Positions 46,167-56,901 are shown, counted from the first letter of the stretch. The stretch is 64,000 nt of DNA from Microlunatus sp. Gsoil 973 (GCF_009707365.1 NZ_CP046122.1:620001-684000); one strand, 5' to 3'. A program made the numbers and translations. Notes: a model not told the origin generated them from the sequence alone.

Positions 46167-47483
46167 ATGATCATCTCCGAGATGCTGTCACCTGATCTGG
46201 GAACCGGGCCGAAGGCGTACGTCCGGTTGTTGCGCCATCGGCCCGCCGCCGTCCCGTTCTTCTCGGCGCTCATCGCCAGGCTGTCGATCTCCATGGCCCC
46301 GCTCGGTCTGCTCCTTCTCGTGCAGTCGGAGCGGGGCGCGTACGGCATCGCCGGCGTTGTCACCGGCGCGTTCGCCATCGGGATCGCGGTCGGGTCGCCG
46401 ATCTGGGGCCGGGCGATGGACCGGGCCGGCCAACCCCGGACCCTGCTGCTGACTTCGCTGTTCAGCTCGCTGCTGTTGGCGGCGGACGCGATCGCCACCG
46501 TCGGGGGCGCCTCGATGCCGGTTCTGATCGCCCTGGCCGCCGCCGCCGGTCTGTCGTTCCCGCCGATGAGTGCGGCCATCCGGTCCGCGTGGCGGGTGAT
46601 CTTTCCCGATCCGGCATCGCGCCGGGTGGCCTTCGCACTCGACGCAACGGCAGTCGAACTGCTCTTCGTTGTCGGTCCGCTGCTCCTGTCGGCGATCCTG
46701 GCGCTGACCGGGCCGGTCGTCGCGGTGCTCGTCGCGGCCGGATGCATGGCGTTCGGCGGCATCGCCTACTGCCGGACCGATGCCGCCCGCCACTCCAGCG
46801 GCGGGCACGCCGGCCATCAGCCGAACGACCAGCACGCGGCGCTGCAGGCCCGCCACCACCGGTCGGCGCTCACCGTGCCGGGTGTCGCCTCGGTGCTGCT
46901 GGTGATGCTGATGCTGAGCGTCGGTTTCGGCCAGCTGGACACCTCGATGGCGGGCACCGCCAACCGGATCCTCGGCGGCAACGACAAGGTGGGCATCCTG
47001 TTCACAGCGATCGCCGGTGGCAGCGCGGTCGGCGGACTGGTGTACGGCGCCCGCAACTGGGCCCTCGAGGAACGACGTGCGCTGCCGATCACCGTCGGCG
47101 CCTTCGCCATCCTGTTGACCGGCATCGCTGCCGCCGTCGGCGCCGACCACCCACACCTGTGGCTGTTGCTGCCGATGCTGTTCGGCACCGGACTGACGAT
47201 CGCCCCGTCGCTGATCATGCAGCAAGGACTGCTCGACCACCTGACCCCGTCGAACCGGTTGAACGAGGCGCAGTCGATGCTGTCCTCGGTCAACCAGGTC
47301 GGCGCCGCCGCCGGGACGGCGGTCGCCGGAGTGGTGATCGACTCCTACGGCCTGTTCTGGTCCTTCGTCGGAGCCGCCGCCGGGGTCGCTCTCTGCTGTC
47401 TGTCCGCGCTGGCCGGGCAATCCCGCTGGGCCCGGCTGATGTCGACGCCGGCGCCCGCCGCCGCTGACGCGACGGCCGAATAG
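46167..47483 (+). CDS. major facilitator superfamily transporter
   Basis: 438 residues with twelve predicted helices and a central His-rich cytoplasmic loop (GGHAGHQPNDQHAALQARHH, about residues 211-230). The start region reads AAVPFFSALIARLSISMAPL; the motif A-like loop is AVGSPIWGRAMDRAGQPR. The His-rich loop might bind metal. Substrate unknown; the general look is that of actinobacterial drug exporters. It lies 33 bases after terC and may share its transcript. Confidence 0.87.
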   Translation: MIISEMLSPDLGTGPKAYVRLLRHRPAAVPFFSALIARLSISMAPLGLLLLVQSERGAYGIAGVVTGAFAIGIAVGSPIWGRAMDRAGQPRTLLLTSLFSSLLLAADAIATVGGASMPVLIALAAAAGLSFPPMSAAIRSAWRVIFPDPASRRVAFALDATAVELLFVVGPLLLSAILALTGPVVAVLVAAGCMAFGGIAYCRTDAARHSSGGHAGHQPNDQHAALQARHHRSALTVPGVASVLLVMLMLSVGFGQLDTSMAGTANRILGGNDKVGILFTAIAGGSAVGGLVYGARNWALEERRALPITVGAFAILLTGIAAAVGADHPHLWLLLPMLFGTGLTIAPSLIMQQGLLDHLTPSNRLNEAQSMLSSVNQVGAAAGTAVAGVVIDSYGLFWSFVGAAAGVALCCLSALAGQSRWARLMSTPAPAAADATAE

Positions 47484-47589
47484 TCGGCATCTGACATCGC
47501 GAGAAATTTCGCCGCGATCGTGGCGGAACAGGGGTCTTGCTCACTACCGTCCGGAGCGACATCGTCGTCACCCCCAAACGGAGGCTGTC

Positions 47590-49815
47590 ATGGCACCACC
47601 GCTCGACCCCCGCGAGCATTCCACCCCAAATCCCGCCCGCCCAGATTCGACCCGGGCCCCAGCGCACCGGGTGACCCGCAGAAGATTCCTCACCACCAAC
47701 GGCCTGGTCATCGCCGGCCTGGCCGGCGCATCGACGGGCGTCGCGTCCGGCGTCCTCGGCCCGGCGCTTCCCGCCGCAGCAGCGCCCTCGGGCCGTCCGT
47801 CCGGAGTCAACTGGAAGCCCGGCCACCTGCTGCCGTCATTCGCCGAGCCGGGTCACCTGCAGGCAGCGACGGTCGCCGAGCTTTCCGGTGAGGACCAACT
47901 GCTGCTCACCACCTTGCAGGGGATCGTCAACCGCACCAAGCCCGAGCTCTACTTCAACTACGATCCCGGCGAGAACACGGCCGATCAACGCTGGCTGGAC
48001 GGTTTCGACCCGAGCCGGGTCACGGTGCACGACGACGCACTGGAGCTGGTCGGCAGGTACCGGTCCCGTGTGCGCGGCGCCATCGTCTACGACCCGGAGG
48101 CGCCGGACACGATCAACGTCGCGACGACACTGGCCGGGCTCGAGGATTCGGTGGTGGCCACCGCCGAGCAGGCCGAGGCGTACGGTTTCAAGATCATCGA
48201 CGACCTGCGCGGACGGTTCGCCGGTCTGGACAAGGTGCAGATCTACCAATGGCAGGTCGATCATCTCTGGCCCCGCTGCGATCACCGACTGCTGACCGGG
48301 CTCTCACCGACCCGGGTCGTCGACGTCAAGGGCGTGACGTGGCGGGAGATCGCCCGCGAGACCGAGCAGATCCGGGACTCGTCGAACCGGGCGACGCTGA
48401 CCTGGGACCTCAGTCCGGAGCTCGGCGCGGACGCCGTATTCCTCCGTTTCGCCGACGCGTTCACCAACGACGGCTGGGGTGCCTCGGTCGGGCACCTGAC
48501 AGCGAAGGCGGACGGCACAGTGATCGCCGACTTCACTCCCGGCACCGCTGCCGAGGAGCCCTTCCTGTTCTCCGGCAACTCGTCCATCGGCGGCGACCAG
48601 AACCGGTTCGCCGACGGCGGCAACTACTTCATCTACCGGTTCCAGCCGCCGTCCGGTACTACCAGCCTGACCGTCACGGTCGACATCTGGAACCAGTACC
48701 TGGTGTCGGCGACCGACACGGCACCCACCCGGGTCGAACCCTTCCCCTACTTCCGGGACTACGTGGTGGCCACCCGTGCCATGCTGTTCTGGCTCGACCC
48801 GAACGGTGATCCGGGCACCCTGATGGGGGAGATCTTCGACAAGTCGGCGGTCACCACGACGCCGTACCTCGGATGGTTCTCCAACGACGTCGCCGGCGAA
48901 TGGGGCGGTGTGGACATCGCGTCCCAGCATCGCGGAGAAGTGTTCGCAGCCGACTTCTACATGAACGGCACCGTCCATGGCGGCGTCCGGACCGCGATCT
49001 CGACCAAGATCAGGAAGCCGCGCCCGGCGGCCCAGCAGAACAAGATCTACATCACCCTGACCTTTGGCGAGGGTGACAACATCCAGTACTGCCAGCGCCG
49101 TCTCCGCGACCTCTGGGACAACCCCGACCGGGGCAAGGTACCGACCAACTGGACGATCGACCCGGTGCTGGCCGACACCGGTCCGGCGATCTACCGCTAC
49201 TTCCAGCGGACGGCCACCGACAATGATCTGCTGATCTGCGGTCCGTCCGGCGCCGGGTACACCTACGGGCCGTCCTGGCCGGATGACAGCTTCGTCGATT
49301 TCGCCGAGCTGACCGAGAAGTACCTGGAGCTGACCGGACTCGATCTGGTGTATGCCTACAGCAACGGAGACGGGTCGGCTCCGTTCAGCGACAAGGTGCT
49401 GCAGGCCTATCGGGAGCACACCAGGCTCCGCGGCATCATCAAATCCTCCGGGCGGGGTGGGATCGAGGCGACCGGCGATCTTCCGGTGATCGCCAACTTC
49501 TCGCCTCCCGGCGGGCCGGCCGATTTCAAGGCAGCGCTGGACGATCACGCCGGTGACTGGGACGGCAGCACCCCGTTCTTCATCGCCGCCGGGATCGGTG
49601 CGTGGAGTTGGACACCCACCGACATCGTCGGGCTCGGCGCGCTGCTGGACGCCGACGACCGCTACCGGATCGTGATGGCCGACACGTTCTTCGAGCTGTT
49701 GCGGAACGCCGGCCAGGCCCAACCCCAGGCTGCAGAGATGACAACCCGCCGACTGCCGGGCGCGGTGCGGTCACCGTCTGCCGGCGCGACCTCCCGGGCC
49801 ACCCGGAGGGGCTGA
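47590..49815 (+). CDS. Tat-exported GxGYxY(P)-domain protein, putative glycan-active enzyme
   Basis: 741 residues. A twin-arginine signal (VTRRRFLTTNGLVIAGLAG) ends near PAAAAPSG. The mature protein has a GxGYxYP N-terminal-like domain (LLLTTLQGIVNRTKPELYFN), a central beta-rich insert (about residues 250-370), and a C-terminal domain with the naming motif CGPSGAGYTYGPSW. The family is predicted to be a glycoside hydrolase-like fold but has no established activity. Here the final P of the motif is G. It stands alone, between an MFS gene and convergent genes. Confidence 0.8.
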   Translation: MAPPLDPREHSTPNPARPDSTRAPAHRVTRRRFLTTNGLVIAGLAGASTGVASGVLGPALPAAAAPSGRPSGVNWKPGHLLPSFAEPGHLQAATVAELSGEDQLLLTTLQGIVNRTKPELYFNYDPGENTADQRWLDGFDPSRVTVHDDALELVGRYRSRVRGAIVYDPEAPDTINVATTLAGLEDSVVATAEQAEAYGFKIIDDLRGRFAGLDKVQIYQWQVDHLWPRCDHRLLTGLSPTRVVDVKGVTWREIARETEQIRDSSNRATLTWDLSPELGADAVFLRFADAFTNDGWGASVGHLTAKADGTVIADFTPGTAAEEPFLFSGNSSIGGDQNRFADGGNYFIYRFQPPSGTTSLTVTVDIWNQYLVSATDTAPTRVEPFPYFRDYVVATRAMLFWLDPNGDPGTLMGEIFDKSAVTTTPYLGWFSNDVAGEWGGVDIASQHRGEVFAADFYMNGTVHGGVRTAISTKIRKPRPAAQQNKIYITLTFGEGDNIQYCQRRLRDLWDNPDRGKVPTNWTIDPVLADTGPAIYRYFQRTATDNDLLICGPSGAGYTYGPSWPDDSFVDFAELTEKYLELTGLDLVYAYSNGDGSAPFSDKVLQAYREHTRLRGIIKSSGRGGIEATGDLPVIANFSPPGGPADFKAALDDHAGDWDGSTPFFIAAGIGAWSWTPTDIVGLGALLDADDRYRIVMADTFFELLRNAGQAQPQAAEMTTRRLPGAVRSPSAGATSRATRRG

Positions 49816-49843
49816 GATTCGGAGCAGTGGCGCGCGAGGATGA

Positions 49844-50500
49844 TCACCAACCGCGAGCGCGCCACTGCTCCAGGTGGGGTCGTTCCCGGCCGACGGTCGT
49901 GTCGTCACCGTGACCGGGATGGATCACCGTGTCGTCGTCGTAGATGTTGAAGATCTTGCTCTCGACATCGTCGATCAGCGACCGGAAGCTCTGCTCCGAC
50001 GTCGTCTTGCCTACTCCACCGGGGAACAACCCGTCACCGGTGAACAGGTGGGTGACGTCGCCGCGATAGATCACCACGACCGACCCCGGAGTGTGGCCGA
50101 CCAGACCGATGATCTCGACGTACTCCTCGCCCAGTTTGAGTTGATCACCGTCCCAGACGCCCTGGATGTCACTGACGCCGGCTCCTTCGGCGATCGCCTG
50201 GGCGTCCGGTCGGCCCGCGTACAGTTGCGGGTGCCAGCGGCCGGCAAGATCACCGAGCGCCTGCCAATGATCACCGTGTCGGTGGGTGGTGATGATCATC
50301 TCCGGCGCCGGGTCGGCGAGCGCAGCGATCCGGTCGGCATCGTTGGCGGCATCGATCAACAACGACGGCCCGGTGCGGGTCTGCAGCAGGTAGGCATTGT
50401 TGTCCATCGGACCCACCGACAGTTTGATCATGGTCAACGCGGCGGAGAGCTGCTGGACCAGCGGTCCACCGCCGGGTTCGACATGTCCCAGTCCTGGCAT
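49844..50500 (-). CDS. MBL-fold metallo-hydrolase (glyoxalase II-like)
   Basis: 218 residues with the metallo-beta-lactamase zinc motif TTHRHGDHWQAL, a second ligand in GLVGHTPGSVVV, the bridging Asp region HLFTGDGLFPGG, and a late His in VIHPGHGDDTTVG. AGGAGG four bases before the ATG supports this start. It follows the mycothiol-dependent isomerase gene by 13 bases on the same strand, and its ribosome site overlaps that gene's end, so the pair probably acts together, perhaps on mycothiol conjugates. Confidence 0.88.
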   Translation of the reverse strand: MPGLGHVEPGGGPLVQQLSAALTMIKLSVGPMDNNAYLLQTRTGPSLLIDAANDADRIAALADPAPEMIITTHRHGDHWQALGDLAGRWHPQLYAGRPDAQAIAEGAGVSDIQGVWDGDQLKLGEEYVEIIGLVGHTPGSVVVIYRGDVTHLFTGDGLFPGGVGKTTSEQSFRSLIDDVESKIFNIYDDDTVIHPGHGDDTTVGRERPHLEQWRARGW

Positions 50501-50513
50501 CGATCCTCCTGAT

Positions 50514-51257
50514 TCAGCCGAAGCTCGGTAGCTCCGGTATCGGGCCGTCCAGGCCTTCGGAGCCGGACCGGCAGGTGACCCAGCCGAGCAGCCTGTTCGC
50601 CGGACCGTTGATCACCACCGGTTCGCCGCCGCGCCTGGGACCGAAGTCGTAGGTCCTGCCGGATTCGGCGACCACGGTCAGCGGCGGGTAGCCCGATCGT
50701 CCGGCCTGTCGGAAGGCACACCAGTCAAGGACGGCCTCCGCGGTCGGCACGTCGATGTCGTCGACGGTCATCCCGAGGTCAAGATCAACATGATGGATGA
50801 TCACCTCGGCCAGTCGACCGGCGGGAAGCTGCCCGGCCCGTACGTCGCGACCGTCACGCAGCCGGACAACAGCCTGCCAGGCACCGGCGTCGGCGACTGC
50901 GTCGAACTCCTGAGCCAGCAGACCCGCGGTGGTGTCCAGGTCGGTCTGGATCGCCAACCCGTCGCGGCCGGCACCTGCCTCGATCGCAGCGTCACGGTTG
51001 TCGGGGTACATCTGCTGTTCGGCGCCGGTATGTGCCCAGTTGGCGAGCCGTGCGAACGCCTCGGCATGCCGGGCCAGGTGCGTTGCGACATGGGCGCGGG
51101 TCCAGCCCGGCAGTCGTGATGCGGCGTGCCAGCTGTCGTCCTCGACGGCGATGGTGTCACCCAACAGCCGGCGGTTCGCCGCGGCAAGCAGGGCGCGCAC
51201 CGCGGCGATCGGGTCGGCGGTCGTCGAGGACTGGTCGGCAGCCGGCTGGGGAGTCAT
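50514..51257 (-). CDS. maleylpyruvate isomerase family mycothiol-dependent enzyme
   Basis: DinB-like four-helix N-terminal domain (mycothiol maleylpyruvate isomerase N) with SRLPGWTRAHVATHLARHAE carrying the metal-binding His residues, and later EVIIHHVDLDLGM with the third His. The small C-terminal domain begins around YPPLTVVAESG. 247 residues. The family uses mycothiol, the actinobacterial glutathione analogue. Substrate unknown; many members are not isomerases. Confidence 0.88.
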   Translation of the reverse strand: MTPQPAADQSSTTADPIAAVRALLAAANRRLLGDTIAVEDDSWHAASRLPGWTRAHVATHLARHAEAFARLANWAHTGAEQQMYPDNRDAAIEAGAGRDGLAIQTDLDTTAGLLAQEFDAVADAGAWQAVVRLRDGRDVRAGQLPAGRLAEVIIHHVDLDLGMTVDDIDVPTAEAVLDWCAFRQAGRSGYPPLTVVAESGRTYDFGPRRGGEPVVINGPANRLLGWVTCRSGSEGLDGPIPELPSFG

Positions 51258-51434
51258 GGTCCAACGCTATCCCTTCCGGCCGGCTCACCGCGCCGGCCGA
51301 TCACAGCGCGCCGCGGAACTCCACGGAACAGCCGCGGACGATGATCACGATCGAGACTAACCTGAGTCCGGCAGGTCCTTATTCACTCCTTTCGTGTTCC
51401 TCCATCGGTCAGGAGCTCACCCGCAGCAGGAGCC

Positions 51435-52232
51435 ATGATGGACGCGCAACCAGATCAGCTCAGCGGTGTCCGGGCGACCCTGCTGTACACCTTGTACTAC
51501 CGGGCGCTCGATCAACGGTCTGCGGCTCCCATCGTCGGCGACGCCTGGGCGGCCGGAGTTCTCGACCGGATCGGCCGCGCCAACCGCAGAGCCGTACGGA
51601 CGGCGAAGCTCGGTTCGTCGGGGAGGTTCCCGCCGTTGCTCCGCGCACGGCGGCTTGATGACTGGACCCAGGACTTCCTGGATCTGCATCCCGACGGGTC
51701 CGTCGTGCAGCTGGGCTGCGGCCTGGACAGCCGCGCCTTCCGACTCGACGTGCCCGAGACGGTCAACTGGTACGACCTGGACTTCCCCGACGTCATCGAA
51801 CTGCGCCGCCAGGTCTATCCGGCCCGTGCCGGATACCGCCTGATCGGCTCGTCGGCGAGCGACCCGGGTTGGCTGGCGGAGATACCGGCGGACCGCCCGA
51901 CCCTGATACTCGCCGAGGGAGTGCTGCCGTACCTCGCGCCGGACGATGTCCGCCGGCTGACGACCGAACTCACCGACCGGCTGACCAGCGGTGAACTGAT
52001 CTTCGACGGCGTCGCTGGTCCGACGGCTCGGATGACAAGACTCTTCCGCTGGACCCTCGGCGACCCTCACGAGCTCGAACGCTGGAACCCCCGGCTCACC
52101 CTCCTCGACGTCGTTGCGGTGATCCACGACTTCGACCGGATTCCCAACCGCGGATATCGCACCCAGTTCCGTCTGCTGAGCAGGTTCCGGACCATGCGCG
52201 ACAGCCTGCGGCTGGTCCGCTACCGCTTCTGA
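51435..52232 (+). CDS. leucine carboxyl methyltransferase-family (LCM/TcmP-like) O-methyltransferase
   Basis: 265 residues. The SAM-binding motif is [18 protein letters not shown] and [19 protein letters not shown] is diagnostic of the LCM family. [17 protein letters not shown] follows. Bacterial members act on small molecules, often polyketides or unknown metabolites. The start at 51435 follows an AGCAGGAG site by six bases. It lies just upstream of uvrA but is likely a separate unit, since uvrA has its own -10-like box. Confidence 0.85.
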   Translation: MMDAQPDQLSGVRATLLYTLYYRALDQRSAAPIVGDAWAAGVLDRIGRANRRAVRTAKLGSSGRFPPLLRARRLDDWTQDFLDLHPDGSVVQLGCGLDSRAFRLDVPETVNWYDLDFPDVIELRRQVYPARAGYRLIGSSASDPGWLAEIPADRPTLILAEGVLPYLAPDDVRRLTTELTDRLTSGELIFDGVAGPTARMTRLFRWTLGDPHELERWNPRLTLLDVVAVIHDFDRIPNRGYRTQFRLLSRFRTMRDSLRLVRYRF

Positions 52233-52302
52233 GCACCGTTGCCCGGCACCCGTCGCACAGACCGGGCGGGATGACGACGAGGCTATTGTCGGTGGCGCGT
52301 CC

Positions 52303-52308
52303 TAGACT
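52303..52308 (+). promoter_or_regulatory. -10-like box of uvrA (leaderless type)
   Basis: TAGACT ends 8 bases before GTG 52316, with no ribosome site; same spacing as polA and uvrC. Confidence 0.45.
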
Positions 52309-52315
52309 CCCGGAC

Positions 52316-55300
52316 GTGACAGATCGACTCATCATCCGCGGCGCCCGCGAGCACAATCTTCGCGACGTGTCGCTCGAACTACCCCGGGATGCGCTGATCG
52401 TGTTCACCGGTCTGTCCGGATCGGGGAAGTCGAGCCTGGCGTTCGACACCATCTTCGCCGAGGGTCAGCGACGCTATGTCGAGTCCCTGTCGGCGTACGC
52501 CCGCCAGTTCCTTGGGCAGATGGACAAGCCCGACGTCGACTTCATCGAAGGTCTGTCACCCGCCGTCTCCATCGACCAGAAGTCGACCAGCCGCAACCCG
52601 CGATCGACGGTCGGCACCATCACCGAGGTGTACGACTACCTCCGGCTGCTCTACGCGCGGGCGGGACATCCGCACTGCCCGGTGTGCGGCGAGCCGATCA
52701 GCCGGCAGTCACCGCAGCAGATCGTCGACCGGCTGCTGGAACTTGAGGAGGGCACCCGATTCCAGGTGCTGGCGCCGGTGGTCCGGGGCCGCAAGGGTGA
52801 GTACGTCGACCTGTTCCGGCAGTTGGCCACCGGCGGGTTCAGCAGGGTCCGGGTGGACGGCGAGGTGCACCAGGTGACCAGCCCACCGACCCTGGACAAG
52901 CAGAAGAAGCACAACATCGACGTCATCGTCGACCGGCTGGCGACCAAACCGTCGGCGAAACAGCGGCTGACCGACTCGATCGAGACGGCACTGGCGCTGG
53001 CGAACGGGGTGGTGTCGATCGACTTCGTCGATCTTGATCCGAAGGACCCCGGGCGGGAGCGCGGCTACTCGGAGAAGATGGCCTGCCCGAACGGGCACGA
53101 CATCTCGATCGATGAGCTGGAGCCCCGACAGTTCTCCTTCAACGCGCCGTGGGGCGCGTGCCCCGAGTGTTCCGGCATCGGCACCCGAATGGAGGTCGAT
53201 CCGGATCTGGTCGTGCCCGATCCGGACAAGAGCCTCGACGAGGGTGCGCTGGCCCCCTGGGCCAGCGTGCACGTCGCCGACTACTTCGACCGGTTGATCG
53301 CCGCCTTGGCCAAGAGCGAGAAGTTCAGCACCTTCGTGCCGTGGCGGGAACTGCCCGCGCGGGCCAAGAAGCTGCTGTTGAACGGCGTCGACGGCCAGGT
53401 GCACGTCAGCTACAAGAATCGGTACGGCAGGGAGCGCTCGTACAACGCCCGCTTCGAGGGCGTGGTCTCCTATGTCGAGCGGCGCCATGCCGAGGCCGAG
53501 ACCGACACGTCCCGGGAGCGGTTCGCCGGGTACATGCGTGAGGTGCCGTGTCGGGCGTGCAAGGGCGCCCGGCTGAAACCGACGTCCCTCGCGGTCACCG
53601 TGGGCGGCAGGAACATCGCCGAGGTGTCGGCGATGTCGATCGACCGGGCCGCGGAGTTCCTGGCCGAGCTGCAGCTGAGCCCCCGCGAGAAGCAGATCGC
53701 CGAGCGGGTGCTCAAGGAGATCAACGAGCGGCTCCGCTTCCTGCTCGACGTCGGCCTGGACTACCTGTCGCTGAATCGCCCGACCGGGAGCCTGTCCGGC
53801 GGAGAGGCCCAGCGCATCCGGCTGGCCACCCAGATCGGCTCCGGACTGGCCGGTGTGCTCTACGTCCTGGACGAGCCGTCCATCGGGTTGCACCAGCGGG
53901 ACAACCGGCGGCTGATCGAGACCCTGCTCCGGTTGCGCGACATCGGCAACACCCTGATCGTGGTCGAACACGACGAGGACACCATCAGGACCGCGGACTG
54001 GACCGTCGACATCGGGCCGGGTGCGGGGGAGCACGGCGGCCACGTGGTCGTCTCCGGCACCGTCGACGACCTGCTGAACAGCAAGGAGTCGCTGACCGGC
54101 GCCTACCTGTCGGGACGGAAGCAGATTCCGTTGCCGGTCAGCCGGCGACCCGGCGACGGTCGGGTGGTCACCGTCCGGGGCGCGGCAGAGCACAATCTGC
54201 AGAACATCGACGTCGACTTCCCGCTCGGCCAGCTGATCGCGGTCACCGGTGTGTCCGGCTCCGGCAAGTCCACCCTGGTCAACAGCATCCTTTACACCGC
54301 GTTGGCCAAGCAGATCTACAACGCCCGGGCGGTTCCCGGGAAGCACCGGTCGATCAGCGGCATGGAACACATCGACAAGATCATCCACGTCGACCAGTCG
54401 CCGATCGGCCGGACGCCGCGGTCGAACCCGGCCACCTACACCGGGGTCTTCGATCACATGCGAAAGCTGTTCGCCGAGACTCCTGAGGCGAAGGTGCGCG
54501 GCTACCAGCCGGGCAGGTTCTCCTTCAATGTCAAGGGCGGCCGCTGCGAGAATTGCATGGGCGACGGCACAATCAAGATCGAGATGAACTTCCTGCCGGA
54601 TGTCTATGTTCCGTGCGAGGTGTGTCACGGTGCCCGGTACAACCGGGAGACCCTCGAGGTGCACTACAAGGGCAGGACGATAGCCGAGGTCCTGGACATG
54701 CCGATCGAGGAGGCGGCCGAGTTCTTCGCCGCCATCCCGGCGATCGCCCGCCACCTGCGGACGCTCAACGAGGTCGGCCTGGGTTACGTCCGACTCGGGC
54801 AGCCGGCGCCGACGTTGTCCGGCGGTGAGGCGCAGCGGGTCAAGCTCGCCAGCGAGCTGCAGAAGCGATCGACGGGACGCACCATGTACGTCCTGGACGA
54901 GCCGACGACGGGCCTGCATTTCGAGGACATCCGCAAGCTCCTCGGAGTGCTCGGCCGACTGGTCGATGCCGGCAACACCGTTGTAGTGATCGAGCACAAC
55001 CTGGACGTGATCAAGACCGCCGATCACCTGATCGACATGGGACCGGAGGGAGGCTCCCGGGGCGGTACGGTGATCGCCACCGGCACGCCGGAGACGATCG
55101 CCCAGTCGCCTGGGTCGTACACCGGACTGTTCCTCAAGGAGATCCTCGACGGCCACGACATCCCGGTCGGTCCGGTCCAGCCGGACCTGCTCGGGATGAC
55201 CGGCGACGGCGAGCGGCCATCCGGCAAGGCGGTCGCCGATGCGCCGCCGCAGCGGGCGACTACCAAGAAGGCAGCCTCCAAGAAGACTTCAGCCAAGAAG

Positions 55301-55585
55301 ACTGCGGCCAAGGAGACAGCGGCCAAGGAGACAGCAGCCAAGGAGACAGCAGCCAAGAAGACAGCAGCCAACAAGACAGCAGCCAACAAGACAGCCATCA
55401 AGGAGACTGCAGCCAGCAAGAGCGCGGCCTCCAAGAGCGCGGCCAACAAGGCACCGGCGAAGAATGCCGTCAAGTCCTCGGCGAAGACGGCGACGAAGAC
55501 GGCCACGAAGTCCTCGGCAAAGACGGCGACATCTGCCGGAAAGACAGCCGCGAGGGTCAACGGCAGGCGCGACTCGGCTGCCTGA
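52316..55585 (+). CDS. uvrA: excinuclease ABC subunit UvrA with Lys/Ala-rich C-terminal tail
   Basis: DNA-damage-recognition ATPase. Walker A sites are [18 protein letters not shown] and [17 protein letters not shown]; signatures are [18 protein letters not shown] and [17 protein letters not shown]. Zinc modules are [36 protein letters not shown] and [18 protein letters not shown]. The normal protein ends around residue 970. Another 110 residues or so follow, made of KKTAAKET-type repeats with many Lys and Ala, like a histone H1 tail. 1089 residues from GTG 52316. Confidence 0.96.
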   Translation: MTDRLIIRGAREHNLRDVSLELPRDALIVFTGLSGSGKSSLAFDTIFAEGQRRYVESLSAYARQFLGQMDKPDVDFIEGLSPAVSIDQKSTSRNPRSTVGTITEVYDYLRLLYARAGHPHCPVCGEPISRQSPQQIVDRLLELEEGTRFQVLAPVVRGRKGEYVDLFRQLATGGFSRVRVDGEVHQVTSPPTLDKQKKHNIDVIVDRLATKPSAKQRLTDSIETALALANGVVSIDFVDLDPKDPGRERGYSEKMACPNGHDISIDELEPRQFSFNAPWGACPECSGIGTRMEVDPDLVVPDPDKSLDEGALAPWASVHVADYFDRLIAALAKSEKFSTFVPWRELPARAKKLLLNGVDGQVHVSYKNRYGRERSYNARFEGVVSYVERRHAEAETDTSRERFAGYMREVPCRACKGARLKPTSLAVTVGGRNIAEVSAMSIDRAAEFLAELQLSPREKQIAERVLKEINERLRFLLDVGLDYLSLNRPTGSLSGGEAQRIRLATQIGSGLAGVLYVLDEPSIGLHQRDNRRLIETLLRLRDIGNTLIVVEHDEDTIRTADWTVDIGPGAGEHGGHVVVSGTVDDLLNSKESLTGAYLSGRKQIPLPVSRRPGDGRVVTVRGAAEHNLQNIDVDFPLGQLIAVTGVSGSGKSTLVNSILYTALAKQIYNARAVPGKHRSISGMEHIDKIIHVDQSPIGRTPRSNPATYTGVFDHMRKLFAETPEAKVRGYQPGRFSFNVKGGRCENCMGDGTIKIEMNFLPDVYVPCEVCHGARYNRETLEVHYKGRTIAEVLDMPIEEAAEFFAAIPAIARHLRTLNEVGLGYVRLGQPAPTLSGGEAQRVKLASELQKRSTGRTMYVLDEPTTGLHFEDIRKLLGVLGRLVDAGNTVVVIEHNLDVIKTADHLIDMGPEGGSRGGTVIATGTPETIAQSPGSYTGLFLKEILDGHDIPVGPVQPDLLGMTGDGERPSGKAVADAPPQRATTKKAASKKTSAKKTAAKETAAKETAAKETAAKKTAANKTAANKTAIKETAASKSAASKSAANKAPAKNAVKSSAKTATKTATKSSAKTATSAGKTAARVNGRRDSAA
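55292..55395 (+). repeat. 15-bp tandem repeats in the uvrA tail
   Basis: A unit close to GCCAAGGAGACAGCA (coding [15 protein letters not shown]) occurs about seven times in tandem, in frame. It encodes the Lys/Ala tail. Confidence 0.85.
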
Positions 55586-55689
55586 GACGGATCTCATCCG
55601 CCGGTGAACCATTCCTCCGGCACACGCGTTATCCGTTCTGTCAGCCGTTTCCGCCGACGATCTGCCGACCCGACGACTGGAGTCACCCC

Positions 55690-56127
55690 ATGATCGACGC
55701 ATTCCTCAAGGTGTCCGCCACCGGTTCCCGTCGCGACCTCTTCCGATCCGTCGGACTCGTGGCACTGGGCGGCGGCAGCGCCGCTGTGCTGGCCGCCTGC
55801 TCGGGCTCCGGCTCGGCCTCGGGCGGTGATACCCCGACGCCGTCGGGACCGCTCACCATCGCCAAGTCCGATGTGCCGGTGCGTAGCGGGGTGATCAAGG
55901 ACGGCTTCATCGTCACCCAGCCGAGCGCGAACAACTACAAGGCGTTCAGCAACATCTGCACCCATCAGGGTTGCCCGATCACCGACCTCCGCGGCGACAC
56001 GATCATGTGCAACTGCCACGGCAGCGAGTTCAACATCGACGGGACGGTAAAACGGGGGCCGGCCAACCGGCCGCTGACCGCGGCCAAACTCAGCGTGGAC
56101 GGCGCCAACCTCGACGTCTCGAGCTGA
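55690..56127 (+). CDS. exported Rieske [2Fe-2S] lipoprotein
   Basis: 145 residues. A twin-arginine-like N-terminus (GSRRDLFRSVGLVALGGG) runs into a lipobox AAVLAACSG, so it is probably Tat-exported and lipid-anchored. The Rieske domain carries both cluster motifs: CTHQGCPI (CxH) and CNCHGSEFNIDG (CxxH). It is a small stand-alone electron carrier without a partner oxygenase nearby. Known actinobacterial homologues are called Rieske (2Fe-2S) proteins of unclear function. Confidence 0.92.
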   Translation: MIDAFLKVSATGSRRDLFRSVGLVALGGGSAAVLAACSGSGSASGGDTPTPSGPLTIAKSDVPVRSGVIKDGFIVTQPSANNYKAFSNICTHQGCPITDLRGDTIMCNCHGSEFNIDGTVKRGPANRPLTAAKLSVDGANLDVSS

Positions 56128-56196
56128 CCCGCCGGGTCGGTCGAACGGGGCGGGCCGAGGACGGGGCGGGCCGAGGACGAGCCGGATCGATGGCGG

Positions 56197-56853
56197 TCAG
56201 GAACGCGCGGTAGCCAGGGCCCGGCTGAAGCGACGCGCCTTCTCGGTGATCACGTCCCAGCGCTGCTCGACCATGTCCTGGGTGGAGCACAGCTCGCCTC
56301 CGGCGCCCACGGCGAACGCGCCGGCGGCGATCCACTCACCGAGGTTGTCGGGGGATACACCGCCGGTCGGCATCAGCGGGACGTCGGGGAACGGTCCGCG
56401 GAGGGCCTTCAGGTAGCTCGGGCCGACCAGCGAACCGGGGAAGATCTTGATCCCCGCCACCCCGAGTTCCCGGGCCGCCATCAGCTCCGTCGGGGTCAGC
56501 GCGCCGCTCAACGTCGGTACACCGGTGTCGGCCATGAAGCGGACGAGTTCCGGCGCCGTACCCGGGCTGACCAGGAACTGCGCCCCGGCCGTCGCCGCCT
56601 CACTCACCTGGGGTCGCCGGGTCAACGTGCCGGCGCCGACCACCGCGTCGGGGAACTCCTGCCGGATCTGGGCGATGGCCGCCGCCGCGCCGGGCGTGCT
56701 GTAGGTGACCTCGATCGCTGTCACCCCACCCGCGATCAGTGCCTCGGCTGCTGCCACCGCAGCCTCGGAGGTCGGTGCCCGCAGGACGGCGATGACACCG
56801 GCGACGCCGACGGCGCGCAGGGATCGGGGGAGAGTGGCGAAGGCTTCGGTCAT
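56197..56853 (-). CDS. eda: bifunctional KDPG/KHG aldolase
   Basis: Class I aldolase that cleaves 2-keto-3-deoxy-6-phosphogluconate to pyruvate and glyceraldehyde 3-phosphate (or the galactonate analogue). Glu in AIEVTYSTPGAA, VGAGTLTRRPQV, and the Schiff-base Lys in VAGIKIFPGSLVGPSY, then PLMPTGGVSPDNLGEW. 218 residues from ATG 56851-56853; the longer open frame upstream is not coding. No sugar operon surrounds it, so the physiological sugar is uncertain. Confidence 0.91.
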   Translation of the reverse strand: MTEAFATLPRSLRAVGVAGVIAVLRAPTSEAAVAAAEALIAGGVTAIEVTYSTPGAAAAIAQIRQEFPDAVVGAGTLTRRPQVSEAATAGAQFLVSPGTAPELVRFMADTGVPTLSGALTPTELMAARELGVAGIKIFPGSLVGPSYLKALRGPFPDVPLMPTGGVSPDNLGEWIAAGAFAVGAGGELCSTQDMVEQRWDVITEKARRFSRALATARS

Positions 56854-56888
56854 GATCGTCAGCGTATCGGGGCCGGGCGGTGCAGCGT

Positions 56889-56894
56889 TACGCT
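56889..56894 (+). promoter_or_regulatory. -10-like box of the 56902 gene (leaderless type)
   Basis: TACGCT ends 8 bases before GTG 56902. No ribosome site precedes the gene. Confidence 0.35.
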
Positions 56895-56901
56895 CTCGTC
56901 C

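Noticed and set aside
52709-55156. 815-codon minus-strand open frame
   Set aside because: Antisense to uvrA.
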